Below, in pieces: positions 7,334-15,866 of a DNA stretch of 64,000 bases. Each line of letters begins with the position of its first letter. The first letter of the stretch is position 1. The translations under genes were made by a program, and so were the position numbers. The DNA is from Actinomycetota bacterium (GTDB taxonomy: Bacteria; Actinomycetota; Thermoleophilia; Gaiellales; Gaiellaceae): NCBI GenBank assembly GCA_003132665.1, contig PKYN01000019.1, positions 17,696 to 81,695 on the forward strand. The letters run 5' to 3'. The notes beneath the pieces are model-generated. The model was not told the origin of the DNA, did no database searches, and saw only the letters and a program-made list of their open reading frames with translations.

Positions 7334-8589
7334 CAGTGCTGTTCTGCAGGCAAGGGAAGTGCCGTAGCCCGCTCGTGCTCCGGACGAATAGCGATAATCA
7401 CTAGCGCACCTGATGCCACAATCTCGCTGCCGAACGTTCCCCAGGCAACGCCGGTCAAGCCTCGCGTGGACGCGAGCGCGGGCAAGATCGCAAGCGTCGC
7501 GACCAACCCAACCAGCTGCGCGAAAAGCAGCGCACGTCCGCGGCTCTGTGCCTTGAGCAACAGTGGGAAGCCCGTTGCCGTCGCGGCGACGATCTGAGAC
7601 AACCCGATCGGGAGCACAATCGTGTGGAAGCGGGTGAACTGTTCGCCGAAAACGACGGTAAGCAGACCGGGGGAAAGCGTGAAGACGATCACGTATAGCA
7701 TCGTGAGCGCAGTCACGGCACAGGAGAGATACAGCGTGAGCAGACGCGCAGCATGCGACGACTCCGCACGGGCTCGGACGAGTGCCGGAAGGCCCGGGAG
7801 TGCGATCGCCGGGCCGAGCAACGACAGTGGCGAGAAAAGCGATTGCACCGCCCTTAGACCGCCAAACGCCGTACCGCCGAGAAGCGCCACCAACATGAGA
7901 ACCGTGCCGTACGTCGCCAGGCTGTACGTGATGCTTCCCAGAGCGAGCCAGCGGCCGAGTGACCACGCCTCCTGCCGCCACCATCTGGAAGCAGCCCCGA
8001 TCGCAATGGGGATGTATCCGGTTTGAACAACGCCTACTAGTGCGGCGACTAGAGCCCCGACACCCCAGCAGCCCACTATCGCCCAGTCATCGCCGATCGA
8101 CCAAGCGAACGGCGCCAAGATTCCCATAACAACCAACCAAAGCCCATCGTTAGCTGCCGCGGCACGCGCGCGTCCGTCCCGGAAGAGCACGGTTCGCCAG
8201 AAGTCCTGAACCAACGCCACCGGCAGCCAGAGAGCAACGACGAAAACCCCCTGTCCGAAGCGTCCTCCGATCAAAGCAGCGGCAGCAAAAGCGACTATGG
8301 TCATCCCTGCGGCGCCCGGCAGGACAACCATGAGCGCAGCTCGTCCCGCTAACCGACGGGCGACCTCACCGAGGGCCGAGGAGCTGGCGACAAGTGGATC
8401 GGTCACGAGACTGCGCTGAAACCCGAGCGCAATCAGGTAGAGCGTGAAACCGACGACAACCGCGGCGAGCCCTCCGGGGCCGAGTGCGCGCCCGGCGAGA
8501 ACCATAAGACCAAAATTCGTGGCCGACGAGAAGGCCTGGTCAACGAACCCCCAGGCAAAGCCACTGTAGCGGGCGCGGAACCGTTTCAT
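7333..8589 (-). CDS. Wzx-type polysaccharide flippase/transporter
   Basis: A 418-residue integral membrane protein with about 12 hydrophobic segments and MATE/MOP-like organisation. It begins MKRFRARYSGFAWGFVDQAF followed by SSATNFGLMVLAGRALGP, the common start of Wzx-like exporters that move lipid-linked repeat units across the membrane. It sits between polymerase and glycosyltransferase genes, as expected. Its start overlaps a short upstream frame (ATGA) and its stop overlaps the head of a broken glycosyltransferase. The substrate glycan is unknown. Confidence 0.8.
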   Translation of the reverse strand: MKRFRARYSGFAWGFVDQAFSSATNFGLMVLAGRALGPGGLAAVVVGFTLYLIALGFQRSLVTDPLVASSSALGEVARRLAGRAALMVVLPGAAGMTIVAFAAAALIGGRFGQGVFVVALWLPVALVQDFWRTVLFRDGRARAAAANDGLWLVVMGILAPFAWSIGDDWAIVGCWGVGALVAALVGVVQTGYIPIAIGAASRWWRQEAWSLGRWLALGSITYSLATYGTVLMLVALLGGTAFGGLRAVQSLFSPLSLLGPAIALPGLPALVRARAESSHAARLLTLYLSCAVTALTMLYVIVFTLSPGLLTVVFGEQFTRFHTIVLPIGLSQIVAATATGFPLLLKAQSRGRALLFAQLVGLVATLAILPALASTRGLTGVAWGTFGSEIVASGALVIIAIRPEHERATALPLPAEQH

Positions 8590-8786
8590 CGCTCGGCCGC
8601 TTCATGCCGAAAGACCAGCCCGCGCCGAGCCAGCGCGGCCCGATTGTAGGGAGAAAGCGCGGGCACCCTTCCCTGGCTCGAGGTAGCTTCGCGTAAAAGG
8701 GCATCCCTAGCCTCTTCCGCACAGCAGGCATGCAGGGCCCCGAGTTGTTCAGAGAAAAGCTCACCAATAACAATCGCGAACGGCAT
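8586..8786 (-). CDS. Hypothetical 66-residue protein
   Basis: The frame starts MPFAIVIGELFSEQLGALHA at ATG 8786 and ends at TGA 8586, overlapping the flippase ATG (ATGA), so it is positioned like an operon gene. It contains two cysteines and a basic C terminus (ALARRGLVFRHEAAER) and has no membrane segment. A stop codon lies two codons upstream of the ATG and no strong ribosome site is visible, so it may be the tail of a larger lost gene. No family recognised. Confidence 0.35.
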   Translation of the reverse strand: MPFAIVIGELFSEQLGALHACCAEEARDALLREATSSQGRVPALSPYNRAALARRGLVFRHEAAER

Positions 8787-8905
8787 CGCCTAGATACGCA
8801 AAACGACGTCATCATGTGACTGGCGAGCCACGACTATCTCATCTGCGCAAGTTTGCATAGCGTATCTTTCTCCTACTCGCGATGGTCAAGTAAGTAACGG
8901 AAGCG

Positions 8906-9398
8906 TCACGTCGTCGTCAGTACGATCTCCAATACCTCACTAAGCGCTATCGCCGCAGTTTGAGGTGTCTGCTGACTCATCATCGCTTCTCCGCGCCGCG
9001 CGATATCCTTCATAGTGTTTGGTTCGATAATCGCTCGCTTCATCGCCGCCCTAGAGCTCCCTTTTCGAATGCGTCAAACACGAGCCCCGTTTCTTCGTGA
9101 CGTATTAGATCGGTAGAGTTCCCGTCTTGAGATGAAGTAATAACCATTTTTCCGAAACGTAGTGCCTCGAGAGTCGCCACGCTTCTGTAGTCGCGGAACG
9201 ATAGCATTACGAACGCGTCTGCGACCCCGTATATCGAGCCGATAGCATCCTCTGGTATCTGTCCTAAGAACCGCACTCTATCCTCATCTACTAATCAAGC
9301 CGCTTTCAGAAAGACCCGATAGCGTAGTACTGCGCCAGCAGCTCGAACATCGGCATTCTGTAGTGAGCTAGACGATTGGTTACAAATGCGATTTTCAC
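8906..9398 (-). pseudogene. GT4 glycosyltransferase with internal deletion and frameshift
   Basis: The gene starts at GTG 9398, overlapping the polymerase stop (GTGA). It gives an intact head, VKIAFVTNRLAHYRMPMFEL then LAQYYAIGSF*, and stops. After a gap the donor domain resumes (RFLGQIPEDAIGSIYGVADA, FVMLSFRDYRSVATLEALRF, STDLIRHEETGLVFDAFEKGAL). A one-base shift near 9045 moves the rest to another frame (AMKRAIIEPNTMKDIARRGE and on to LEIVLTTT*), ending at TGA 8906-8908. About 200 residues of the middle are missing. It is plainly a decayed member of the same operon. Confidence 0.8.
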
Positions 9399-10738
9399 AA
9401 TCGTACGGGCCTCTGAAAGACTGCCTCTTCGTCCTGCAATGCCAGCAGCGCGCCGAGGGAATAACCTACAACACTCGCTACGGGAGCAATTACGAAGAGG
9501 TACACAAGCGGATTGTCAGTGATCATCGCCAAGAGCACGGCTCCGAGAGACAAAGCGCTGGCCCGCAGCAGGTATGCAATGGTTGGCGACGTCCGAGCAG
9601 CCGAACGCGCACGAAACAACCGCGCGAAAAGCGACAAGTACCCAACTAGGAACATGAAGAGACCAATAGCGCCAAGATCGTGAAGCAACCGGAGGTAGTC
9701 GTTGTGGGGATGGTCATCTCCCGGATACTTCTGTTTTACCAGGGTTTCGGCAGAACCCACGCCGTGACCTATGAGGGGCGAACTCTCGTAACTATTCCAT
9801 GTGAGAGACCAGAGTTGCGCTCGGCCACTAACGTTGATCTCGAATCCTGCAACAGACCTCACGTCGCCCTTGCTAAAGCGCGACGAGAATGATGTGTGTG
9901 TTACCGCGAAAAACGCGACGGCGGCGATCAGCGCAGTGACCGCTAATGAGCGAGCAAAGCGCCTGAAATCGACAAGCGCGAGAACGGCGATGAGTACTGC
10001 TGAGAGAGCCGCCAGTCGAGACAGACTGAGGAAAACCATCGTCAGGCTAACCGTTCCGACAAGCATTCCTTCACGGAAGCCATGCCGATAGCGTGCGGCG
10101 CCCCACGCAACACCGAGCATGCCGAATAATGCGTAGGAACGAGGCCCAGCGACAGCCGAGCCGCCGATCCCCGACGTTAGAAGACTCATGAGGTAGAACA
10201 ACGCGCCTATGAGGAACGTGACGTCGACCAGCCGAGCGAAGTTTGGCGGGCTTATGGCTCCCGTACGAGCGGACGTGGCTGATACCAGGATGAGCGTCGG
10301 GAATGAGATGTAGAGAAGGATGTTCTGCATTCCGTCCACGGATGGATGACTCCAAATCGCCGAGATAACTGCCCATACCGCCAGGCCGAAAAAGGGGAAG
10401 AGAACACTCTGGAGTCTGGTAGCCGTGCCGAGAGCGCTACTGGTGAATGAGACGAAGACTAGGAGGATGGTCAAAACGATCGTGAGAACTGCGTACGCCG
10501 ACACACGGCCTGCGCTGATGTGACCCGGCGTGTCTATGACTGCGCTGACGAGGATGCAAGCCGCGGTCGTTAGGCCAGTAATGGCCATACACTTGGCTGT
10601 GGCAAGCACGCCGATCAATACAACGACAGTCACTATGAGAAAGGCAAGCTCGGCCTTCGCAACGAGAAGAGGACCGAGAGTAAGCGACAAAGCAGCGGCA
10701 GATCCCCAGACGGCGATTGCTGGGTGACTGCGAATCAT
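9395..10738 (-). CDS. O-antigen ligase/polymerase (Wzy/WaaL-like)
   Basis: A 447-residue membrane protein with 10 to 12 hydrophobic segments. The family loop near residue 340 reads RAQLWSLTWNSYESSPLIGH followed by GVGSAETLVKQKY and DDHPHNDYLRLLHDLGAIGL, with the conserved arginine and histidine used for glycan transfer. It polymerises or ligates lipid-linked repeat units outside the membrane. The start is ATG 10738 (MIRSHPAIAVWG), which overlaps the stop of the upstream wecG-like gene (ATGA). A longer frame upstream exists but would lie inside that gene. Translation of the next, broken, glycosyltransferase was coupled through GTGA. Confidence 0.88.
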   Translation of the reverse strand: MIRSHPAIAVWGSAAALSLTLGPLLVAKAELAFLIVTVVVLIGVLATAKCMAITGLTTAACILVSAVIDTPGHISAGRVSAYAVLTIVLTILLVFVSFTSSALGTATRLQSVLFPFFGLAVWAVISAIWSHPSVDGMQNILLYISFPTLILVSATSARTGAISPPNFARLVDVTFLIGALFYLMSLLTSGIGGSAVAGPRSYALFGMLGVAWGAARYRHGFREGMLVGTVSLTMVFLSLSRLAALSAVLIAVLALVDFRRFARSLAVTALIAAVAFFAVTHTSFSSRFSKGDVRSVAGFEINVSGRAQLWSLTWNSYESSPLIGHGVGSAETLVKQKYPGDDHPHNDYLRLLHDLGAIGLFMFLVGYLSLFARLFRARSAARTSPTIAYLLRASALSLGAVLLAMITDNPLVYLFVIAPVASVVGYSLGALLALQDEEAVFQRPVRL

Positions 10739-11523
10739 CGGTAGCGCTCCGCACTTCTGGCGGAAACCCGCACTTGTCTTCCATGTCGGCATACGTCGTA
10801 GGCGACGGACGTCACGAAGGCAGCATTCGTCGTCAGGTACCGGCGGCCGAGCCGCCGTGACTCTACGGCGAGACGAAAGAGCCATTCGAGTCCGAGACGC
10901 TGCAACCAGCGTGGAGCCCGCGCCTTAGTACCGGCGTGGAAGTCGAAGGCCGCCCCTACGCCAAGCGCGAGCGCGGGAGCGAGCGCGGCGGCGTTTCGTC
11001 GCATCCACAGCTCTTGCTTTGGCGCTCCGAGGGCGCACCAGACGAGATGGGGCCGTGCCTCCCGTATCTCCGTAACGACCGCGTCCAGCGCCGCGTCATC
11101 GCCAAACGGCGCCGATGTGCCCGCGATCTCGATCACGGGAAAACGCTTCCTCAGCCGGCATTCGAGCCCACCCAGCACCTCGGGAGTCGAGCCGAGCAGG
11201 AAGTGACGTAGCCCGTGCGCCAGGCCGTGCTCAATCGTCGCCGGCATCAGGTCCGGGCCGGCGACACGGTTAGCGTGCCGCTCCCCCGAGCGACGCAGGA
11301 GCCAAGCAATCGGAGCGCCGTCGGGGAAGACTGCCCAGGCCTCCTCGAGCGCGTCGCGCAGTCTCGTATTCCGCTGCGCCGTCACGAGAACGTGGACGTT
11401 GCAGAGAACGGCGAAGCCTCCTTCTCCCGACAGCGCGCGCGTTACGACGAGGTCGGCTGCGTCCTCGACGCTACCCGCGAAGCAGGGAACGGCGAGGGCC
11501 TCGGCGGTTGGGAAATCGCTCAT
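10735..11523 (-). CDS. WecG/TagA/CpsF family glycosyltransferase
   Basis: A 262-residue GT26 enzyme that adds the second sugar to an undecaprenyl-linked primer, typically ManNAc or a related hexosamine/uronate. Conserved features: FPDGAPIAWLLR near residue 67, NRVAGPDLMPATIEHG near 85, GAPKQELWMRRN near 167, and GVGAAFDFHAGTKARAPRWL with LGLEWLFRL near 190-215. The length is normal. It lies between the initiating sugar transferase and the polymerase, the expected place for a second-step enzyme. The stop overlaps the polymerase ATG. The precise sugar is not readable from sequence. Confidence 0.9.
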   Translation of the reverse strand: MSDFPTAEALAVPCFAGSVEDAADLVVTRALSGEGGFAVLCNVHVLVTAQRNTRLRDALEEAWAVFPDGAPIAWLLRRSGERHANRVAGPDLMPATIEHGLAHGLRHFLLGSTPEVLGGLECRLRKRFPVIEIAGTSAPFGDDAALDAVVTEIREARPHLVWCALGAPKQELWMRRNAAALAPALALGVGAAFDFHAGTKARAPRWLQRLGLEWLFRLAVESRRLGRRYLTTNAAFVTSVAYDVCRHGRQVRVSARSAERYR

Positions 11524-11532
11524 CGCCGGCGA

Positions 11533-13070
11533 TCAAACCGCGGCGCCCCGCGAGACGATGGGAACCGTACGCAGGATGAGCTTCAGGTCGCCGCTAATCG
11601 ACCAGTTCGTGACATACGAGTAGTCGAGCTCGACCATCTCTCCGAAGGGAATCTCGTCGCGGCCCAGCACCTGCCACGGCCCGGTGACGCCGGGCTTGAG
11701 GTCAAGCCTGTGTCGTGCCCAGTCGTTGACGAAGTTGTCCTCTTCCAGGATCAGCGGCCGGGGGCCGACCAGGCTCATGTCTCCCATGAAGACATCCAGC
11801 AATTGCGGCAGCTCATCCAGCGAATAGCGACGCAGGAAGCCCCCTACACGCGTGATTCGGGGGTCGTCGGGGATCTTGAACATACGCGGATCGCCGCTGC
11901 CTTGAGCGTGCTTGCTTAGATGGCGAACGTCCGACTTCATCGCGTCCGCGTCGGCCTGCATGGTGCGGAACTTGAAGATCCGGAAGGTCTTGCCGTTGTG
12001 CCCCATGCGCACCTGCCTGAAGAAGACCGGCCCCTTCGAATCGAGCTTGATGGCGACGGCGATCAGGCCGAAGAGCGGGGCGAGCACGAGCAGCCCGAGC
12101 GCCGAGAGCGTCAGATCCATCGCGCGCTTGAACAGGATCGAGGACTTCGGCAGGCGGGCGGGCCGCAGGCCCAGGAGCGGCAGGCCTTCGATCGAGTGAA
12201 CGTCCATGCTCGGCGAGAGCACATCGAAGAAGAAGGGCACGACGTCGATCTGCACGTCGAGCTCGCGCAGCTCGCGGATGAGGCTGACCACACGCTGTCG
12301 CTCGGCGCACGGGAAGGCGACGATTATCCGCTCGACCGAAAGCGCGCGGCAAAGGAACGGCGCCATTGCCAGCGACGAGAAGTACGGAAAGCCTGCCAGA
12401 TCCTCCTTCGCCGGGTCTTCTTTTACGACGTCGTCGATCACGCCGACAAGCTCGAGGCCGTACTCGGAATGGCGCTGCAGCTTGCGTGCGATCAGCTCGG
12501 CCCGGCCGCGCCACCGCTGCCGACGACGAGCGTGTTCTGTAGATAGCTCGCGCTGTGGCGACAGGCGATGCGCCCAAGCACGCGCCCCAGCGACATGAAG
12601 GCGACGGCGGCGAGCCAGAAGATCGCCATCTTGAGCCGGTTCGGATCGATCGTCCCCGAGAGCGATCCGGCGAAGAAGGTAACGCAGGTGCCGACCGTGA
12701 CCAGGTGGAAGACGCCGCCGACGTCGTCGATGGTCGTGTGGTCGGTGCGCTCCTCGTCGCGCGAGTAAAGGCCGTAGAGGCGAGCCGCCACCACCCAGAG
12801 CGGCAGCACGAGCAGGAAGAGCAGCCATTCCTCCCTGCGGCTGATCGCGTCTACGCCACCCGACGACGGGGTGGCGAGCTGGGCCAGAAGGAAGGCGCCG
12901 ATCAGGCCGAGAACGTCCGCCACGAGTAGGACTCTGCGCACGAGCCAGCCGCGCCCGTGCGTTCTCGCGGTTCCCGACGGGTCGAAGAGAGGCGGGGTCG
13001 GGGACGAGACCGCGTCCTTCAGCCGGGCGAAGAGCTCGGCGTCGAGCGCGGTTTTCGAGACCGTCCTCAC
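11533..13070 (-). pseudogene. Undecaprenyl-phosphate sugar transferase (initiating enzyme), one frameshift
   Basis: Together the two frames encode a full polyprenol phosphate sugar-1-phosphate transferase of WbaP/CpsE type. The N-terminal part, from GTG 13070 (overlapping the kinase stop, GTGA), has membrane segments and reaches TLVVGSGGA. The rest continues in another frame as GRAELIARKLQRHSEYGLEL and runs through the catalytic domain: KRAMDLTLSALGLLVLAPLF, FRQVRMGHNGKTFRIFKFRT, LRRYSLDELPQLLDVFMGDM, SLVGPRPL. The frame changes near 12500-12515 inside a GC-rich run; one extra G restores GGAGRAEL. Either a real inactivating mutation or a sequencing error would explain it. The enzyme starts repeat-unit assembly, so its state decides whether the locus works. 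Confidence 0.85.
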
Positions 13071-14683
13071 TCGCTCGCCCCGAACTGCGCGCTCACCGTC
13101 TCGCCGTCCGGGAGCGTGTAGCCGTAGCCGTAGCCGTAGCCGTTCCTCTCCTCGACTCCCGTCAGGACGAAGCCGAGCTTCTGCGCCGGGCACTGCTCGA
13201 GCGTGCGCGCCAGCTCGCGCAGCGTGTTCCGGTGCAGGTGCTCGAGCCGGGTCACGATCAGCATCGCGTCCACGCGGCTGCTGAGCGTCATCGCGTCGCC
13301 GACCTCGAGCAGCGGCGGCGCGTCGATCAGCACGGTCTCGGCCAGCTCGCCAAGCTCGGCGAGCACCTTCGCAAGCGCCTGCGTGCCCACGAACTCGCCT
13401 GGGCTAGGAGGCAGCGGCCCGGAGTGGAGAATGCCGAGCGCACCTTCTTCCGACGATCCGGTGAGTATCGGCCGGCCTGCATAGCTGGAGCGATTGGAGA
13501 GATCGGTGGAGCTGACGAGGGTGATCGCGTCCTCGAGCGCCGCCTTACCGAGCACCACGTCGGTCAATCCAGGGGTGTTATCCAGCCCGAATAGCGCATC
13601 CAGGCGCGGCCGGCGCAGGTCGAGCTCGACCAGAACCACTTGCCGCCCGGCGCGGGCGAGCGTGAGGGCGAGGTTGGCGGCGGTCGTCGTCTTCCCCTCG
13701 CCGATCAGCGCGCTTGTGACCATGATCGTCCTCGCCTCGCGCTCGAGCGTGACGAAATCGAGGTTGGCGCGAAGCATCCGGTAGGCCTCTCCCTGCGGCC
13801 CGCCCGGGCGCGCGAGCATGACCAGCTCATTTCGCTTACGCAGGCTCTTCGGCGGCTCCGGCAGGCGCGCCAGCAGCGGCAGCCCGCCGAGCGCCCGCCC
13901 GGTTTCCTCCGCCGTGCGCACGCGCGTGTCGAGGGCCTCGTAGAGGAGGGCGAGCCCGATTCCGAACATCAGCCCGAGCAGCAGGCCCAGAATGCCGTTG
14001 CGGCGCGTGCGCGGCTGCACGAGCACCGCGTTCTGGGCAGCCTGAACGACAGAGACGTTCGAGGTCTGTAGCGTCTCCATCTCGTGCAGCCGCTCGTCGC
14101 TTTGCGCGTAGGACGCGTACAGCGCACTCGATGCTCCTCCGCTTGCCCGCAACTTGGCCATCTGATTCTCGACGTGACGGCGGGCGCTGACCAGCGCGGT
14201 GGTGTCGAGCTCGTGGCGGTAAGCGACGAACTGGCGAGCGTACTCGGTGGCGAGCGCGACCGCGAGCATGGGATTGTGGTCTCGCACCGCCATGCCCATC
14301 GTGTCGGCGTTCGCTGCCGGAGCCACCGATGAACGGGAGAGAAAGCTGTCGACTGCCTCGCTACCGAGCCCCGAGGCGCTCAGCGTGCGCCGGACGACGG
14401 TGGAAACGCGCGCCAGTTTGGCCTGGGTCTGGAGGTAGCGATCGGGATTGATTTGAGAACTGTTCCCGTTGTTGGTATTGGTGAGTGTGGCCGCCAGATC
14501 CTGGTTGCTGACCATCACCTCGGCCGAGGCCTGGTAGAGCTTCTGCTGGTTCAGCGAGAGCAGAACCGCAGCCAGCGGAACGATTACGAGCGCCATGACG
14601 ATGATCCACATCCGCCGTCTCAATACGGCGAGGTAGTGCCTCAGCGTGACGCTCTGGGCTTGATCGCTTGAGAGTTCTGGCAA
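13067..14683 (-). CDS. Wzc-type polysaccharide co-polymerase with tyrosine autokinase domain
   Basis: A 538-residue fusion of a chain-length (Wzz) domain and a BY-kinase. Wzz part: a membrane segment at about 28-46, an extracellular region, and a second membrane segment near 230 (GILGLLLGLMFGIGLALLYE). Kinase part: Walker A SALIGEGKTTTAANLA near 325, Walker A' LVELDLRRPRLDALF near 352, Walker B VLIDAPPLLEVGDAM near 452. The tail has alternating glycine and tyrosine (NGYGYGYGYTL), the usual autophosphorylation cluster. It controls chain length and export of the polymer. Its stop overlaps the sugar-transferase GTG. It appears to be the first gene of the operon. Confidence 0.9.
   Translation of the reverse strand: MPELSSDQAQSVTLRHYLAVLRRRMWIIVMALVIVPLAAVLLSLNQQKLYQASAEVMVSNQDLAATLTNTNNGNSSQINPDRYLQTQAKLARVSTVVRRTLSASGLGSEAVDSFLSRSSVAPAANADTMGMAVRDHNPMLAVALATEYARQFVAYRHELDTTALVSARRHVENQMAKLRASGGASSALYASYAQSDERLHEMETLQTSNVSVVQAAQNAVLVQPRTRRNGILGLLLGLMFGIGLALLYEALDTRVRTAEETGRALGGLPLLARLPEPPKSLRKRNELVMLARPGGPQGEAYRMLRANLDFVTLEREARTIMVTSALIGEGKTTTAANLALTLARAGRQVVLVELDLRRPRLDALFGLDNTPGLTDVVLGKAALEDAITLVSSTDLSNRSSYAGRPILTGSSEEGALGILHSGPLPPSPGEFVGTQALAKVLAELGELAETVLIDAPPLLEVGDAMTLSSRVDAMLIVTRLEHLHRNTLRELARTLEQCPAQKLGFVLTGVEERNGYGYGYGYTLPDGETVSAQFGASE
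13118..13141 (-). repeat. Four tandem copies of a 6-bp unit in the kinase tail
   Basis: GTAGCC occurs four times in a row on the plus strand and encodes the Gly-Tyr run of the kinase tail. Gain or loss of a unit would change the number of tyrosines without breaking the frame. Confidence 0.85.
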
Positions 14684-14750
14684 GTGATGCGAAATGGTGA
14701 GAGGGGGTATGTCGATTAAGCTTTACCGCTCTCAGTCACAAGCACTAGGG

Positions 14751-14762
14751 CCGAAGGTACCT
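14751..14762 (-). promoter_or_regulatory. Shared 12-bp motif upstream of the wzc-like operon
   Basis: AGGTACCTTCGG on the minus strand, containing the palindrome AGGTACCT, lies 68-79 bp upstream of the kinase start. An identical 12-mer sits at 18717-18728, upstream of the second response regulator. It is a candidate regulator-binding site in the 187-bp gap that must hold the operon promoter. Confidence 0.35.
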
Positions 14763-14870
14763 ACTGGCCGTGTACTTTCTCACCATGTCCGCGCCGGCCG
14801 ATCGGGTGGGCGGGCACGCGGCGCCCCGCCGCTCCCGCGCGGTTTGTCTTCGGAACGCTCGCGGGGGGCT

Positions 14871-15632
14871 TCAGTGCTTGCCGGCCAGGCCGTGCGAACG
14901 GGCCACGATCGCCGCGCTCGTGCGGTTCGCGACGTCGAGCTTGAGGAAGATGTTGCGCGCGTGGTTCTTCACCGAACGCTCGGCGATGAAGAGCAAAGCG
15001 GCGATCTGGCGGTTCGAGAGTCCGTCCCCGATCAGAGCGAGCACTTCGCACTCGCGCGGAGTCAGCGCGTACTCCTCAGCCGGGCAACACGCGCCCGCAC
15101 GGGCCAGCCTGCCGAGGATCTCGCCTGCGATCTTCGCGGTCAGGAGCGTCGCCCCGCTTGCCACCAGCCTTACCATCTCGCAGATCCTTAGCGGGTCGCT
15201 GCGCTGGGCGACGACGTAGCCCGACACGCCCGCCTGCAGCGCCTCGATCACTTCGGCCTCGCTCTGCGAGCTCGTTATCACGATGACCGCGGTTCGCGGG
15301 TGCAGATCGCGCAGGCGGCGCGCAAGCTCGAGTCCGCCCATCTCGGGCAGGTGCGGATCGACGATCACAACCTCGGGATCGAAATGATCCACCAGCTCGA
15401 ATGCGCGCTCGGCATTGTCGGCGTTGCCGAGCAAATGGAGATCGGAGACACGCGAAAAGACGCTCGCCAGGGCTTCGCGCACGAACCAATCGTGCTCGCC
15501 GATGACGAGCCTGACCAATCGCCCCTTCGGCGCGCTCGCGCCGTTCGCGGATGTCAGCACATCCGCCGGCAGCGCGCGAGGCCAGGGCCGGAGAGTGACC
15601 GTTCTGGGGGGAGTACTGCTCGTCTGGCTCAC
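14871..15632 (-). CDS. LuxR/NarL-family response regulator, atypical receiver
   Basis: A 253-residue regulator with an N-terminal extension, a receiver at about 39-160 and a LuxR-type helix-turn-helix at about 185-250 (LTPRECEVLALIGDGLSNRQ, then IAALLFIAERSVKNHARNIF). The phospho-acceptor aspartate is in VVIVDPHLPEMGG. The conserved lysine of the receiver is absent: the usual GYLLK segment reads GYVVAQRS. Phosphorylation-dependent switching may therefore be altered or lost. No histidine kinase is adjacent. It lies just upstream of the wzc-like operon on the same strand and probably controls exopolysaccharide genes. Confidence 0.85.
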   Translation of the reverse strand: MSQTSSTPPRTVTLRPWPRALPADVLTSANGASAPKGRLVRLVIGEHDWFVREALASVFSRVSDLHLLGNADNAERAFELVDHFDPEVVIVDPHLPEMGGLELARRLRDLHPRTAVIVITSSQSEAEVIEALQAGVSGYVVAQRSDPLRICEMVRLVASGATLLTAKIAGEILGRLARAGACCPAEEYALTPRECEVLALIGDGLSNRQIAALLFIAERSVKNHARNIFLKLDVANRTSAAIVARSHGLAGKH

Positions 15633-15866
15633 CTTCTCAACCCTGGCCTCGTCGCTGTAGTCGGCACGCGTTGGGGGCCGCGCGGTAATGACCGAGATTA
15701 GGTGGTAACAGATAGAGCTAATAGGGACGTTTTGGGGACGTTCTCGCGGATTTCATCTCCAGTCGCGCATCAGCGTGCGATCGCTATATCCCGTCGCCAC
15801 ACCCCAGAAAGCGACAACCTGACTGGATCGCGCCCGGCACGGACAGATCGTCACGTGAATCGAGCG

